The notes under the pieces: generated by a model
Database searches by the model: none
What the model was told of the DNA's origin: nothing
The model's input: only the letters and a program-made list of their open reading frames with translations
NCBI GenBank assembly: GCA_902778115.1
Contig: CACYWG010000001.1
Location: 62,001 to 126,000 of the forward strand
Direction of reading: 5' to 3'
Source: Oscillospiraceae bacterium
GTDB lineage: Bacteria; Bacillota; Clostridia; Oscillospirales; Oscillospiraceae
DNA: 64,000 bases
Program-made: the position numbers and the translations under genes
Part shown: positions 52,127 to 63,753 of the stretch, piece by piece
Numbering within the stretch: position 1 is the first letter of the stretch
How the letters are laid out: each line of letters starts with the position of its first letter

Positions 52127-54484
52127 ATGGGTAAGCATGAAGCACCTGCACCCATAAAGAAGAGATCGTCCGGTTCGCCCAAGCATGCGGCTTCTGTGCC
52201 GTCCAAGGGCGGATTTCGTCTGAATGCGGAGGATTGGAAGCTGCCGAAGCTTCCCAAGCTTTCTCTGCCGAAGTTTGATAAAAAATCATATGAGGACGAG
52301 GATGATTTTGAAGAAGAATCCGGCCTTCCCGCGGAAGATGAAGATGTGAAGATCTTCCCGGATCCTTCGGCAAAAGCAAAGCATGCAGAATCCTCACATC
52401 CTTTTGAGACAGAAGCGGAGGAGCCAAAGCCGGAATTCGCTGCCGCCGAAGCCCCGGTATCTGACGACGACGCGGACGACGATGACACCGAGGAGGAATA
52501 TGACGACGAGGAAGAGGAAGACGAAACTCCGGAACCCCGGAAGATCTTTCAGCTTCCCAAGCCCGACTGGACAGCCTTGCGCGGCTTTTTCGAGCAGCTG
52601 GCCGCCTACGGCGTTTCCGATGCGGCCGGTGCGCCGAAACACAGACGCAGCTATTCCTTCAGCCGCTATCATGTTCTGATCACCGCCGGCTCGGCGCTGC
52701 TGTTCTTCCTGCTATGGATGCTGCCGACCCGTGGAGCCCTTCGTTTTGCCCTGTATCTGGTTCCGTTTTTGTTTCTCGGCGCCTATACAGTGCTTGATGC
52801 GGTGGGAGAGATTCTGGACCGCGTGATACCCGGACGCAGTCTGCTGATTTCCGTTGCCGGAATTGGCATGCTTTGCCTCGGACAGCCGAGAGTGGCCGTG
52901 TTCATTATGCTGATGCACCGCGTTTTCCTGCTTGTCGAGGCCTATTTATTTGAAAAGAAATCGGCTGAGCTGGATCGTCTGAACGAAATGATCCCTTCTT
53001 CGGCCGTTGCAGAAACGGAAGACGGCCTGGAGAAAAAGGATCCGCGAGATATGGTCCCGGGCGATATCCTCTTTGTTCCCGCCGGTGAACTGGTCGCGCT
53101 GGACGGCGTTGTTGTGGAGGGCATCAGCTCGCTGGACAGCTCCGCACTCTGCGGCGACGGGGCGAGCCTCGACGTCGGTGTAAACAGCCGCGTCTTTGCC
53201 GGCTGCCGCAATCTGACCAATCCGCTGCGCGTCCGCGTGACGAACGCTTATACGGATTCGACGGTCTATCGCCTTGTTTCCCGTGCGCGCGATGCGGCGA
53301 ACAGCCGCCCGTCCCGCGCGGGTCTGCTGGAAACGATCCTGTCTTGGCTGCCGCTGGGGCTTGCCGTGCTTGGCGTACTGGTCGGTGTGATCGCGTCCTT
53401 GGCTACCGGCGCCTGGCGCACCTGGCTGTATCGCGGACTGCTGCTGATCGCGCTCGGCGGCTGCGGCGATGTTCTGCTGTCTGCGCGTATGGCATATTTT
53501 ACCGGCGTGGTGGATACGCTGAAAGACGGCATCTCTTTCTTGAATGCAGATGCGATTGACCGTTTTGCCGGTTCTGATATGATGATCTTCTCCAAAACCG
53601 GGACGATCACTGAAGGAAAGTACTCGGTCGTTGCCGTGTATCCGGTCGATTATGAGGAAAAAGACCTTCTGACCATCGCCGCCCTTGCCGAGTGCCAGTC
53701 CAAGCATCCGATCGCTGTCGCTCTGCGCGAGGCCTGCGGCATCGATATTCATCACCGCAGCGACATCACTCTTCTGGAAGAGACCCCCGGCAGAGGCATC
53801 CACACGCTCTTCGGCGGGCGAAACGTTTATGTCGGGAACTCCTCCCTGCTTCTGGATCACAATATCGTGTTTGACGTCCCCTCTCATAAGGGAACGGTGA
53901 TCCATGTCGCTGTGGACAACAAGTACGCCGGCTGCATCGTCCTGAACGACCGCGTCAGGGACGCCGCTTTTGATGCGATCGAGGAGCTGCGCCTGCGCGG
54001 TATTCGTGCTGCGGTCATGCTGACCGGCGACGTTCGTTCCATGGCGCGCCCGATCGCTTCCTCGCTGAGCTTTGACATGGTCAAATGTGAGCTTTCCAAT
54101 GAATCCAAGCTCGAGGCACTGAATTATCTGCGCGAAAGCAAGGGCAACAGCGCCGCCATCAGCTATGTGAGCAGCAAGGACGAGGATCTTGAGCTTTTGC
54201 AGGCTGCTGATATCGGCGTCGGGTTCAATGCGCTGACGGAGTACAAGCTCATCGGCGCGGCCTCTGTGCTGCTGATGGGGAACAAGATCTTCCAGATCCC
54301 GCAGGCACTGTTCCGCGCCAAGAGGATTACCGTTGCGGCGCTCCTGTCTGCGATCATTATGCTGGGACTTGAACTCTTGCTTCTGGTTCTCGGCCTGCTC
54401 GGCGGTGTCAGCGTATGGGTCGCTATGCTGCTGATCCTGCTGGGGCGGATCGGAACGCTGGCATACAGTATTTATTTCAAGTAA
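52127..54484 (+). CDS. Degenerate P-type ATPase with acidic N-terminal region
   Basis: The 785-residue membrane protein has the outline of a heavy-metal P-type ATPase: about eight transmembrane segments (six near 183-275 and 405-450, two at about 733-775), an actuator-like domain (VPGDILFVPAGELVALDGVVVEG) and a phosphorylation-nucleotide domain with SKHP (525-528) and TGD (633-635). But key residues are lost. The phosphorylated aspartate of DKTGT is Ser489 (SKTGT), TGES is CGDG (342-345), GDGxND is SSKDED (682-687), and the membrane CPC-like site reads GCGD (445-448). An acidic, probably disordered region of about 175 residues precedes the membrane part. It cannot cycle as a normal pump, so it may be a pseudoenzyme. 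GGGAGG precedes the ATG, and a HAD phosphatase gene follows directly. Confidence 0.8.
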   Translation: MGKHEAPAPIKKRSSGSPKHAASVPSKGGFRLNAEDWKLPKLPKLSLPKFDKKSYEDEDDFEEESGLPAEDEDVKIFPDPSAKAKHAESSHPFETEAEEPKPEFAAAEAPVSDDDADDDDTEEEYDDEEEEDETPEPRKIFQLPKPDWTALRGFFEQLAAYGVSDAAGAPKHRRSYSFSRYHVLITAGSALLFFLLWMLPTRGALRFALYLVPFLFLGAYTVLDAVGEILDRVIPGRSLLISVAGIGMLCLGQPRVAVFIMLMHRVFLLVEAYLFEKKSAELDRLNEMIPSSAVAETEDGLEKKDPRDMVPGDILFVPAGELVALDGVVVEGISSLDSSALCGDGASLDVGVNSRVFAGCRNLTNPLRVRVTNAYTDSTVYRLVSRARDAANSRPSRAGLLETILSWLPLGLAVLGVLVGVIASLATGAWRTWLYRGLLLIALGGCGDVLLSARMAYFTGVVDTLKDGISFLNADAIDRFAGSDMMIFSKTGTITEGKYSVVAVYPVDYEEKDLLTIAALAECQSKHPIAVALREACGIDIHHRSDITLLEETPGRGIHTLFGGRNVYVGNSSLLLDHNIVFDVPSHKGTVIHVAVDNKYAGCIVLNDRVRDAAFDAIEELRLRGIRAAVMLTGDVRSMARPIASSLSFDMVKCELSNESKLEALNYLRESKGNSAAISYVSSKDEDLELLQAADIGVGFNALTEYKLIGAASVLLMGNKIFQIPQALFRAKRITVAALLSAIIMLGLELLLLVLGLLGGVSVWVAMLLILLGRIGTLAYSIYFK

Positions 54485-55045
54485 ATGAACGTATACGATT
54501 TCGATCAAACCGTCTATTATCCCGACAGCTCCTATCATTTTTTCCTTTGGTGTCTGAAAAGATACCCCGCTGCAGTGCTTCCGGTCATCCCCAAAAGCCT
54601 GCTGCTTGCGCTTCAATATAAGCGCGGCAAAATTGGCGCCAAGGTCTTAAAGCAGCAATTGTTCTCCTTTTTGAAGCGCCTGAAAGATGTTGACCGTGAA
54701 GTGAAGGATTATTGGAATTCGCACCGTCAAAACATGCAGGATTGGTACATGGAGCAGAAGCGGGACGACGATCTAATCATTTCCGCTTCGCCGGAGTTTC
54801 TGCTCGCTCCGATTGCGGAGGAACTCGGAGTTCGCCTCATCGCGACGAAGATGGATCCGCATACCGGTAAAATACTCGGGGAAAACTGCCATGACAGCGA
54901 AAAGGTCCTTCGCTTTCGGGCCGAATATCCCGGCGAAACGATCGATGAATTCTATTCCGATTCTCTTTCCGATACACCGCTGGCCGAATTGGCCGATCGG
55001 TCGTTTCTGGTAAAAAAAGAGTCCCTGACACCCTGGCCGAAATAA
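54485..55045 (+). CDS. HAD-IB type phosphatase
   Basis: The 186-residue protein has an intact HAD motif I YDFDQTVYY (DxDxT) and a SerB-like layout, with IISASPEF as the motif II region and a later SDSLSDTPLAE containing the motif IV aspartates. It should act as a phosphatase of the phosphoserine-phosphatase class, but no substrate is evident. Its ATG begins at the base after the stop of the degenerate ATPase gene, so translation is probably coupled. A strong terminator follows. Confidence 0.82.
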   Translation: MNVYDFDQTVYYPDSSYHFFLWCLKRYPAAVLPVIPKSLLLALQYKRGKIGAKVLKQQLFSFLKRLKDVDREVKDYWNSHRQNMQDWYMEQKRDDDLIISASPEFLLAPIAEELGVRLIATKMDPHTGKILGENCHDSEKVLRFRAEYPGETIDEFYSDSLSDTPLAELADRSFLVKKESLTPWPK

Positions 55046-55053
55046 ACAAAGCG

Positions 55054-55087
55054 ACAGCCGCTGCTCTGCGAGCAGCGGCTGTTTTTA
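55054..55087 (+). terminator. Terminator after the HAD phosphatase
   Basis: ACAGCCGCTGCTC (55054-55066) pairs with GAGCAGCGGCTGT (55070-55082) around TGC, followed by TTTTA. Confidence 0.88.
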
Positions 55088-55108
55088 TAAAAAAACAGAG
55101 AAAAAGTA

Positions 55109-55137
55109 TTGAAAGAAACCCGGGGATAGGTTAAAAT
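55109..55137 (+). promoter_or_regulatory. Sigma-A promoter of ybaK-uvrA
   Basis: TTGAAA (55109-55114), a 17-base spacer and TAAAAT (55132-55137) lie 29 bases before ybaK. Confidence 0.75.
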
Positions 55138-55166
55138 AAATTGTTATCACAAATTTGGAGAAAGAC

Positions 55167-55643
55167 ATGCAGAAAACGAACGTCATGCGGATCCTGGAGC
55201 AGCGCAGGATCCCATATACAGCACATACTTATCCCCATACGGACAGCCCCGTTGACGGAAGCTCGGTCGCGGCGCTGATCGGACGGGATCCGTCCCAGGT
55301 GTTTAAAACGCTGGTTGCCCGCGGAGCAAGCCGCAGCTGTTATGTGTTCGTCATCCCTGTGATGAAGGAATTGGACCTAAAAAAAGCGGCTGCCGCCGCA
55401 GGGGAGAAGTCCGTTGCCATGCTCCATCTCAACGAACTGACTCCGACTACGGGCTATGTGCGCGGCGGATGTTCCCCGATCGGTATGAAGAAGCAGTTTC
55501 CGACCTATATTGACTGCAGCGCGCAGTCGCTTGACTGCTTGCTCGTCAGCGCCGGCAGGATCGGCTTTCAGATCGAGCTTGCGCCCGATGCTCTGCGGGA
55601 TCTCGTACAGGCTGAGTTTTTTGATCTTTGTGTTGAGGAATAA
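55167..55643 (+). CDS. ybaK: Cys-tRNA(Pro)/Cys-tRNA(Cys) deacylase YbaK family
   Basis: YbaK hydrolyses cysteine misacylated onto tRNA-Pro. The 158-residue protein has the YbaK/EbsC pattern: [20 protein letters not shown] with the conserved lysine, and [25 protein letters not shown]. It lies just before uvrA. GGAGAAAG precedes the ATG; an upstream in-frame start at 55155 is disfavoured. Confidence 0.92.
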   Translation: MQKTNVMRILEQRRIPYTAHTYPHTDSPVDGSSVAALIGRDPSQVFKTLVARGASRSCYVFVIPVMKELDLKKAAAAAGEKSVAMLHLNELTPTTGYVRGGCSPIGMKKQFPTYIDCSAQSLDCLLVSAGRIGFQIELAPDALRDLVQAEFFDLCVEE

Positions 55644-55646
55644 AAC

Positions 55647-58472
<2,826 letters not shown>

Positions 58473-58483
58473 CAGGAGCATTT

Positions 58484-60709
58484 ATGGATCAGAACGAGGA
58501 ACTGCTTGAGCTGTCAGGCTCCGTCAGTTCGGTCATATATAAAAACGAAGAAAACGGCTATACCGTCCTGCGCCTTTTGGACGGCAGCGGGGAAACGGTC
58601 ACCGTTGTCGGCTGCTTTCCCTATGCCTCCGTCGGCGAATCCATGATCATCAGCGGCCGCTGGACGACGCACAATGTGCACGGCCGACAGTTTAAGGCGG
58701 AGTTTGCCCAGCGTCTGATGCCGGATACGGAGCAGGATATTTATTCCTATCTCGCCGGCGGAGCGATCAAGGGCATAGGACCCGCCATGGCTTCGCTGAT
58801 CGTCAATGAATTCGGAGAACAGTCCCTGGCGATCATTGAAAATGAGCCGGAGAAGCTGACGCGCATCCGCGGCATCAGTCAGAACCGCGCCAGGCAGATT
58901 TCCAAGGACTTTCGGCGTCAGGCCGGTATGCGCCGTCTGATGGAATTTGTATGTTCCTTCGGTCTGCGTCCGATCCTCGCAATGCGCGTATACCGGTATT
59001 ACGGTGACGGAGGACTGGATCTGCTGCGTGAAAATCCCTATCTGCTTGCCACCGAGCATATCGGAGGCAGCTTTGCCGAAGCGGATATCATGGCTCAGGA
59101 GATCGGCATTGACGCCTACAGTCCCAAGCGTGTCAGCGCGGCGGTCCTGTTCGAGCTCGTTCATAACGCCGACAACGGGCACTGCTTTATTCCCCGGGAA
59201 AAGCTTGCCGCCATTACCGCGCAGCTGATCGGCGTAGAGCCTGAGAGTGCTGACGAGAGCATCGCATCCTTGGCTGAGAGCGGACAGCTCATCTGCGAGG
59301 ATATTGCGGGCTGCCATGCCTGTTATCTTCCCGTTCTGTATGAGGCCGAAGTCGGAGCTGCCGAACGTCTGGCCGCAATGGCTCAGCGTCGTTTTCCCGA
59401 TCAATTGGATCTTGACGCATTGATTCGTTCACTGGAAAGGGAACTGAACATTCAGTATGCGCCCATGCAGCGTCAGATCCTTGGTCTTGCTCTTCATCAT
59501 CAGCTCGTCGTTCTGACCGGCGGCCCCGGCACCGGCAAAACGACATCTGTCCGGGCGATCCTTGCCATGTTTGACCGTCTCGGCATGAAAACACTTCTGA
59601 CCGCGCCGACCGGACGCGCCGCCAAACGCATGACGGAACTGACCGGACGCGAGGCGTCTACGGTACATCGGCTCCTGGAGGCAGAATTTGCCGATGACGA
59701 CGAGACGCTGGTCTTTTCCAAAAATGCCGGGGATCCGCTGGACTGCGATGCTGTGATTCTGGATGAATGCAGCATGGTGGATATCCAGCTGCTGCACGCT
59801 CTCCTTGAGGCCCTTCCTCCGGATGCGCGCCTTGTCATGGTCGGCGATGCCGATCAGCTGCCTTCCGTCGGGCCGGGCAATGTTTTCTCGGCGATCATCC
59901 GCAGTCAGGTGGTGGCAACGGTGCGTTTGACGGAGATCTTCCGTCAAAAGGAGGACAGCCGTATCATCCGCAATGCCCATATGATCAACCGCGGAGAACA
60001 CCCCGATTTTTCGGAGAATACAGGGGATTTCTTCCGCCTGCGCCGGATGCAGGCGGGCAGCAGCGTCGACACGATCGTTGAGCTTGTTTCGAAACGTCTT
60101 CCGGAGAAGATGCATATACCGACGGATGAGATCCAGGTCCTTTCTCCCACGAGGAAAGGGGAGCTGGGGACTGTCAATCTCAATAAGTGCCTGCAGGAGG
60201 CGCTGAATCCGCATGACGGAAAGAAGCGGGAAAAGGTCTTCGGCGAGATTGTCTTCCGGGAAAATGACCGCGTCATGCAGATCAAAAACAACTATGATAT
60301 TCTTTGGCAGAGTACCGATCACAAGTCGGCAGGCTCCGGGATCTTCAACGGCGATATCGGCCGGGTCGTTCAGATCGATCCGGACGCCGAACAGCTGACC
60401 GTGGATTTCGACGGGCGAATGGCAAGCTACGACTTTGACTCGCTCCTTGAACTGGAGCATGCCTGGGCCATGACGGTCCACAAATCGCAGGGCAGCGAGT
60501 ATCAGGCGGTGATTCTGGCCCTGTCCGCCGGGTCTCAGATGCTCTTGACGCGGGATGTGCTGTATACGGCCGTGACGCGCGCCCGCAGGCTGCTGATCAT
60601 GGTGGGAGACGATCAGACCGCCTATCAGATGATCGACAATTACAGGCAGACCAAGCGGTATTCTGCGCTTCGGGTCCGTCTGCGCAGACTGTGCGGAGCA
60701 GAAGGATGA
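58484..60709 (+). CDS. recD2: RecD2-type ATP-dependent DNA helicase
   Basis: RecD2 is a superfamily 1B 5'-3' helicase of Gram-positive bacteria and deinococci. The 741-residue protein has an N-terminal OB-like and HhH region (SLIVNEFGEQSLAIIENEPEKLTRIRGIS), Walker A GGPGTGKTTS, Walker B LDECSMVD, and the C-terminal helicase motifs TVHKSQGSEYQ and YTAVTRARRLL. It has no associated RecB or RecC genes here. Its stop overlaps the comF start. Confidence 0.94.
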   Translation: MDQNEELLELSGSVSSVIYKNEENGYTVLRLLDGSGETVTVVGCFPYASVGESMIISGRWTTHNVHGRQFKAEFAQRLMPDTEQDIYSYLAGGAIKGIGPAMASLIVNEFGEQSLAIIENEPEKLTRIRGISQNRARQISKDFRRQAGMRRLMEFVCSFGLRPILAMRVYRYYGDGGLDLLRENPYLLATEHIGGSFAEADIMAQEIGIDAYSPKRVSAAVLFELVHNADNGHCFIPREKLAAITAQLIGVEPESADESIASLAESGQLICEDIAGCHACYLPVLYEAEVGAAERLAAMAQRRFPDQLDLDALIRSLERELNIQYAPMQRQILGLALHHQLVVLTGGPGTGKTTSVRAILAMFDRLGMKTLLTAPTGRAAKRMTELTGREASTVHRLLEAEFADDDETLVFSKNAGDPLDCDAVILDECSMVDIQLLHALLEALPPDARLVMVGDADQLPSVGPGNVFSAIIRSQVVATVRLTEIFRQKEDSRIIRNAHMINRGEHPDFSENTGDFFRLRRMQAGSSVDTIVELVSKRLPEKMHIPTDEIQVLSPTRKGELGTVNLNKCLQEALNPHDGKKREKVFGEIVFRENDRVMQIKNNYDILWQSTDHKSAGSGIFNGDIGRVVQIDPDAEQLTVDFDGRMASYDFDSLLELEHAWAMTVHKSQGSEYQAVILALSAGSQMLLTRDVLYTAVTRARRLLIMVGDDQTAYQMIDNYRQTKRYSALRVRLRRLCGAEG

Positions 60710-61356
60710 AGCTTTTTGACAATCTCCTGGATCTTTTGTATCCTCCGCGCTGCGCATTCTGCCACCGTCTTCTCCGAAACAGCGGGGAAGGCGTCTGTAA
60801 AGACTGCCTCACAAAACTTCCGTATACCGGCGACTGTTCAGCGCAGACCGGACTGAAACATATTAAAAGCTGCGTTTCTCCGCTCTATTATGAAAATAAT
60901 GTCAGAGAGTCTCTTCATCGCTTCAAATTCGGACAAAGAACAGGCTATGCTGGTATTTATGCAGGATTTATGGTAAAATCTATTGACGAAAACGAAATTT
61001 CCTGCGATATTATAACTTGGGCTCCGGTGAGCAGACAAAGACTGCGCAGCCGCGGCTATGATCAGTCTGAGCTGCTGGGGCGTGAACTCTCTGCTCGTTT
61101 AGGGATTGCGTGCATGAGGCTTTTGGTCAAGCAGAGGCATACGCCGCCGCAGTCCCGCACAAAGAATGCGGCGCAGAGACGTGAAAACGTCAAGGGGGCT
61201 TATCGCTGCTGTGATCCCGAGGCGACACGCGGCAAAAAGATCCTCCTGGTCGACGATATAGTTACCTCCGGCTCAACCTTGTCGGAATGCGCCAGAATGC
61301 TGAAAGAAGCGGGAGCTGCCGAGGTTTCGGCGGTCACCGTAGCGCGCAAACGATAG
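60706..61356 (+). CDS. comF: ComF family protein (phosphoribosyltransferase-like)
   Basis: ComF acts in DNA uptake during competence in Bacillus; members have a phosphoribosyltransferase fold. The 216-residue protein has an N-terminal zinc motif (CAFCHRLL and CKDCLTK) and the PRPP-binding motif ILLVDDIVTSGSTLSE. The N-terminal half is more AT-rich than its neighbours. Whether this organism is naturally competent cannot be told here. ATG at 60706 overlaps recD2 by four bases. Confidence 0.9.
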   Translation: MKLFDNLLDLLYPPRCAFCHRLLRNSGEGVCKDCLTKLPYTGDCSAQTGLKHIKSCVSPLYYENNVRESLHRFKFGQRTGYAGIYAGFMVKSIDENEISCDIITWAPVSRQRLRSRGYDQSELLGRELSARLGIACMRLLVKQRHTPPQSRTKNAAQRRENVKGAYRCCDPEATRGKKILLVDDIVTSGSTLSECARMLKEAGAAEVSAVTVARKR

Positions 61357-61380
61357 AAAAATAAACAAGAGGTGCAAGCC

Positions 61381-62409
61381 ATGAATTTATTTGAAAAAGA
61401 TATAGCCATTGATATGGGTACTACGTCCACCCTGGTTTTTGAACAGGGAAAGGGCGTCGTGATGCGTGAGCCTACAGTCGTTGCGATTGATAAATACAAC
61501 GGCAAGATCCTGAAAGTCGGCCAGGAGGCGCAGAAGGTGCTCGGCCGTACCCCGGCGGACATCGTTGCGATCCACCCGGTCGAGGGCGGCGTCATTTCCG
61601 ACTACGATATGACGGCACAGATGCTGCGCGAGCTGATCAGCCGTATTACCTCCTTCAGCTTCTTCAAGCCCTGCGTGCTGGCCTGTGTGCCGAGCAGCAT
61701 TTCCGGCGTGGAAGAGCGAGCGATGATCGACGCGGCCATCGAAGCAGGCGCGAGAAAGGTTTATCTGCTGGAAACCGCCGTTGCAACGGCCATGGGCGCC
61801 GGCATTGATATTTCCAAGGCCGACGGCCATATGATCATCGACATCGGCGGCGGCACCACCGAAGCCGCAGTCGTATCTGCCGGCGGCGTTGTCGAATGTG
61901 AATCCATCAAGGTGGCCGGCACCAGCTTTGACGAAGCTATCGTGCGTTATGTGCGCCGCAAGCATAATCTTCTGATCGGCCTCGGCGCAGCCGAAGAGGT
62001 CAAGCGCAGCATCGGCTGCGTGATCCAGCGTCCGGACGTCGGCGTGGAAGAGGTCAAGGGCCGCAGTCTGACCAATGGCCTGCCCAAGACGGTGACGATC
62101 ACCTCGAACGAACTGATCGAGGCCTTTGTCGAGCCGATGAACCAGATCCTTGATGCCATCCATGTTGTTCTGGAACGTACGCTGCCCCAGTTGGTCGGTG
62201 ATCTTGATACAAACGGTATCGTTATGTCCGGCGGCGGCAGCCTGATCTACGGTATCGACCGTCTGATCGAGCGCAGCACCGGTATTCGCACCATCGTCGT
62301 TGACGATCCGGTCTCCTGCGCCGCCTACGGCGCCGGTAAGATGCTCAAACGCCTGGATCTGATGCAGGACGGCATGATGAACTTTGCCAGAAAGAGACAG
62401 CTGAAATAA
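61381..62409 (+). CDS. mreB: Rod shape-determining protein MreB/Mbl family
   Basis: MreB is a bacterial actin that guides peptidoglycan synthesis. The 342-residue protein has the ATPase motifs IAIDMGTTSTLVFEQGKG (phosphate 1), MIIDIGGGTTEAAVVSAGG (phosphate 2), and GIVMSGGGSLIYGIDRLIE (adenosine). It could be MreB, Mbl or MreBH; no mreC or mreD is nearby. AAGAGGTG precedes the ATG; an upstream in-frame ATG at 61372 overlaps this RBS. Confidence 0.93.
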   Translation: MNLFEKDIAIDMGTTSTLVFEQGKGVVMREPTVVAIDKYNGKILKVGQEAQKVLGRTPADIVAIHPVEGGVISDYDMTAQMLRELISRITSFSFFKPCVLACVPSSISGVEERAMIDAAIEAGARKVYLLETAVATAMGAGIDISKADGHMIIDIGGGTTEAAVVSAGGVVECESIKVAGTSFDEAIVRYVRRKHNLLIGLGAAEEVKRSIGCVIQRPDVGVEEVKGRSLTNGLPKTVTITSNELIEAFVEPMNQILDAIHVVLERTLPQLVGDLDTNGIVMSGGGSLIYGIDRLIERSTGIRTIVVDDPVSCAAYGAGKMLKRLDLMQDGMMNFARKRQLK

Positions 62410-62421
62410 TCGGTTAGGAGC

Positions 62422-63162
62422 GTGGCGGTTTTGAAACTCCTGAATTTGTTCAAGAAAAGCGAGACGAAGGAGCCTCATTGCTCTGCAGTCATTGTCGCGG
62501 CGGGTTCCTCCCAGCGCATGGGCAGCGACAAGCTGATGATGAAGCTCGGGGAGATTCCTGTGCTTGCCCGAACGCTGAAAGCCTTTCAGTCTTCGCCGCT
62601 CGTTGATGAGATCGTCGTCGTGACAAGGCTCGATAAACTACAGGAGATTGCCGATCTCTGCAAGGAATACGGGATCGATAAGGTCAGCCGCGTGATCGCG
62701 GGCGGAAAAACAAGAACGGAGTCCGCGCTGGCCGGTGTTTCGGAGGTCAGTTCTTCCGCGAAGCTGATCGCCATCCATGACGGCGCACGGCCTCTCGTCA
62801 CAGCAGATGTGATCCTGCGCACGGTATATGCAGCCGCCGAGCATATGGCTGCTGCGCCTGCCGTGCCCAGTGTCGATACATTGAAGGCTGTGGATGCCGA
62901 GGGCTGCATCATCGGGACTGTCGATCGGGAAACCACACTGCGTATTCAGACACCGCAGATTTTCCGCGCGGAGCTGATCAAGGGCGCGCTGACAAAAGCG
63001 GTAGAAAAAGGCATGACGCTGACTGACGACTGCGCAGCGGCGGAGATGATGGGCGTTCGCGCCAAAACTGTTCTTGGCGATGAAGACAACATCAAAATCA
63101 CGACGCCGCGGGATATGCTGTTTGCAGCTGAGATCTTAAAGGAGCGGGGAGAGTACCTGTGA
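62422..63162 (+). CDS. ispD: 2-C-methyl-D-erythritol 4-phosphate cytidylyltransferase
   Basis: IspD makes CDP-methylerythritol, the third MEP-pathway step. The 246-residue protein has the nucleotide-binding [12 protein letters not shown] with its conserved Arg and Lys, and [14 protein letters not shown]. It starts with GTG (62422) after TAGGAG and carries a short N-terminal extension of about 20 residues before the domain. The stop overlaps ispF by four bases, so the pair is coupled as in many bacteria. Confidence 0.95.
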   Translation: MAVLKLLNLFKKSETKEPHCSAVIVAAGSSQRMGSDKLMMKLGEIPVLARTLKAFQSSPLVDEIVVVTRLDKLQEIADLCKEYGIDKVSRVIAGGKTRTESALAGVSEVSSSAKLIAIHDGARPLVTADVILRTVYAAAEHMAAAPAVPSVDTLKAVDAEGCIIGTVDRETTLRIQTPQIFRAELIKGALTKAVEKGMTLTDDCAAAEMMGVRAKTVLGDEDNIKITTPRDMLFAAEILKERGEYL

Positions 63163-63632
63163 GAATCGGACACGGCTATGACGTTCACCGCCTGGTTGAG
63201 GGAAGAAAACTGATTCTCGGCGGTGTGGAGATCCCTTATGAAAAAGGTCTGCTCGGCCATTCCGACGCCGACGTGCTGCTGCATGCGCTGATGGATGCGA
63301 TGCTCGGCGCAGCTGCGCTCGGCGATATCGGGAAGCTATTCCCCGACAGCGATCCCGCTTACGCCGGAGCAGACAGTACTGTTCTGCTCTCGCGCGTGAA
63401 TGAACTTATCAAGCAAAAGCGTTATTCTGTCGCCAATCTGGACTGCACGATCCTGGCGCAGCGTCCCAAGCTGATGCCGTTTATTCCCCGCATGATCGAA
63501 ACGATCGCCGCTGTTCTCGATATTCCGGCCGACTGCGTCAGCGTCAAGGCGACCACGGAAGAAGGACTCGGTTTTACCGGTGAAGGTCTTGGAATTGCGG
63601 CGCATGCGGTCGTATTGCTTGAGAAAAACTGA
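63159..63632 (+). CDS. ispF: 2-C-methyl-D-erythritol 2,4-cyclodiphosphate synthase
   Basis: IspF closes the cyclic diphosphate after IspE. The 157-residue protein has zinc ligands Asp8 and His10 in GYDVHRL and His42 in LLHALMDA, plus GHSDADVL and [12 protein letters not shown]. It starts with GTG overlapping ispD (GTGA at 63159-63162). IspE is not in this window. Confidence 0.96.
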   Translation: MRIGHGYDVHRLVEGRKLILGGVEIPYEKGLLGHSDADVLLHALMDAMLGAAALGDIGKLFPDSDPAYAGADSTVLLSRVNELIKQKRYSVANLDCTILAQRPKLMPFIPRMIETIAAVLDIPADCVSVKATTEEGLGFTGEGLGIAAHAVVLLEKN

Positions 63633-63753
63633 ATCGTACAAACCGCCGCCTGAGTGCATACAATGGGTTGAGCTCAGCGATGGGTATTTCATGAAACAGC
63701 CGCAGAGCATTTGCTCTGCGGTTGTTTCTGTCTATAAAGGGGGAATGTTCCGA
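63633..63753 (+). promoter_or_regulatory. Leader and terminator-like hairpin before the DUF3343 gene
   Basis: The 121-base gap holds a strong hairpin, CCGCAGAGCA (63700-63709) with TGCTCTGCGG (63712-63721), flanked by AAACA and TTGTTT and ending in a T-rich stretch. It looks like the ispDF terminator but lies about 65 bases after ispF and just before the DUF3343 RBS (AAAGGGGG). An upstream CTGAG...CTCAG pair adds structure. It might be a terminator, an attenuator or a small leader RNA. Confidence 0.5.

Noticed and set aside
60983-61013. Possible mreB promoter inside comF (TTGACG, TATTAT)
   Set aside because: The spacer is 19 bases and the -35 is imperfect; it lies about 370 bases before mreB in AT-rich coding sequence, so chance is likely.
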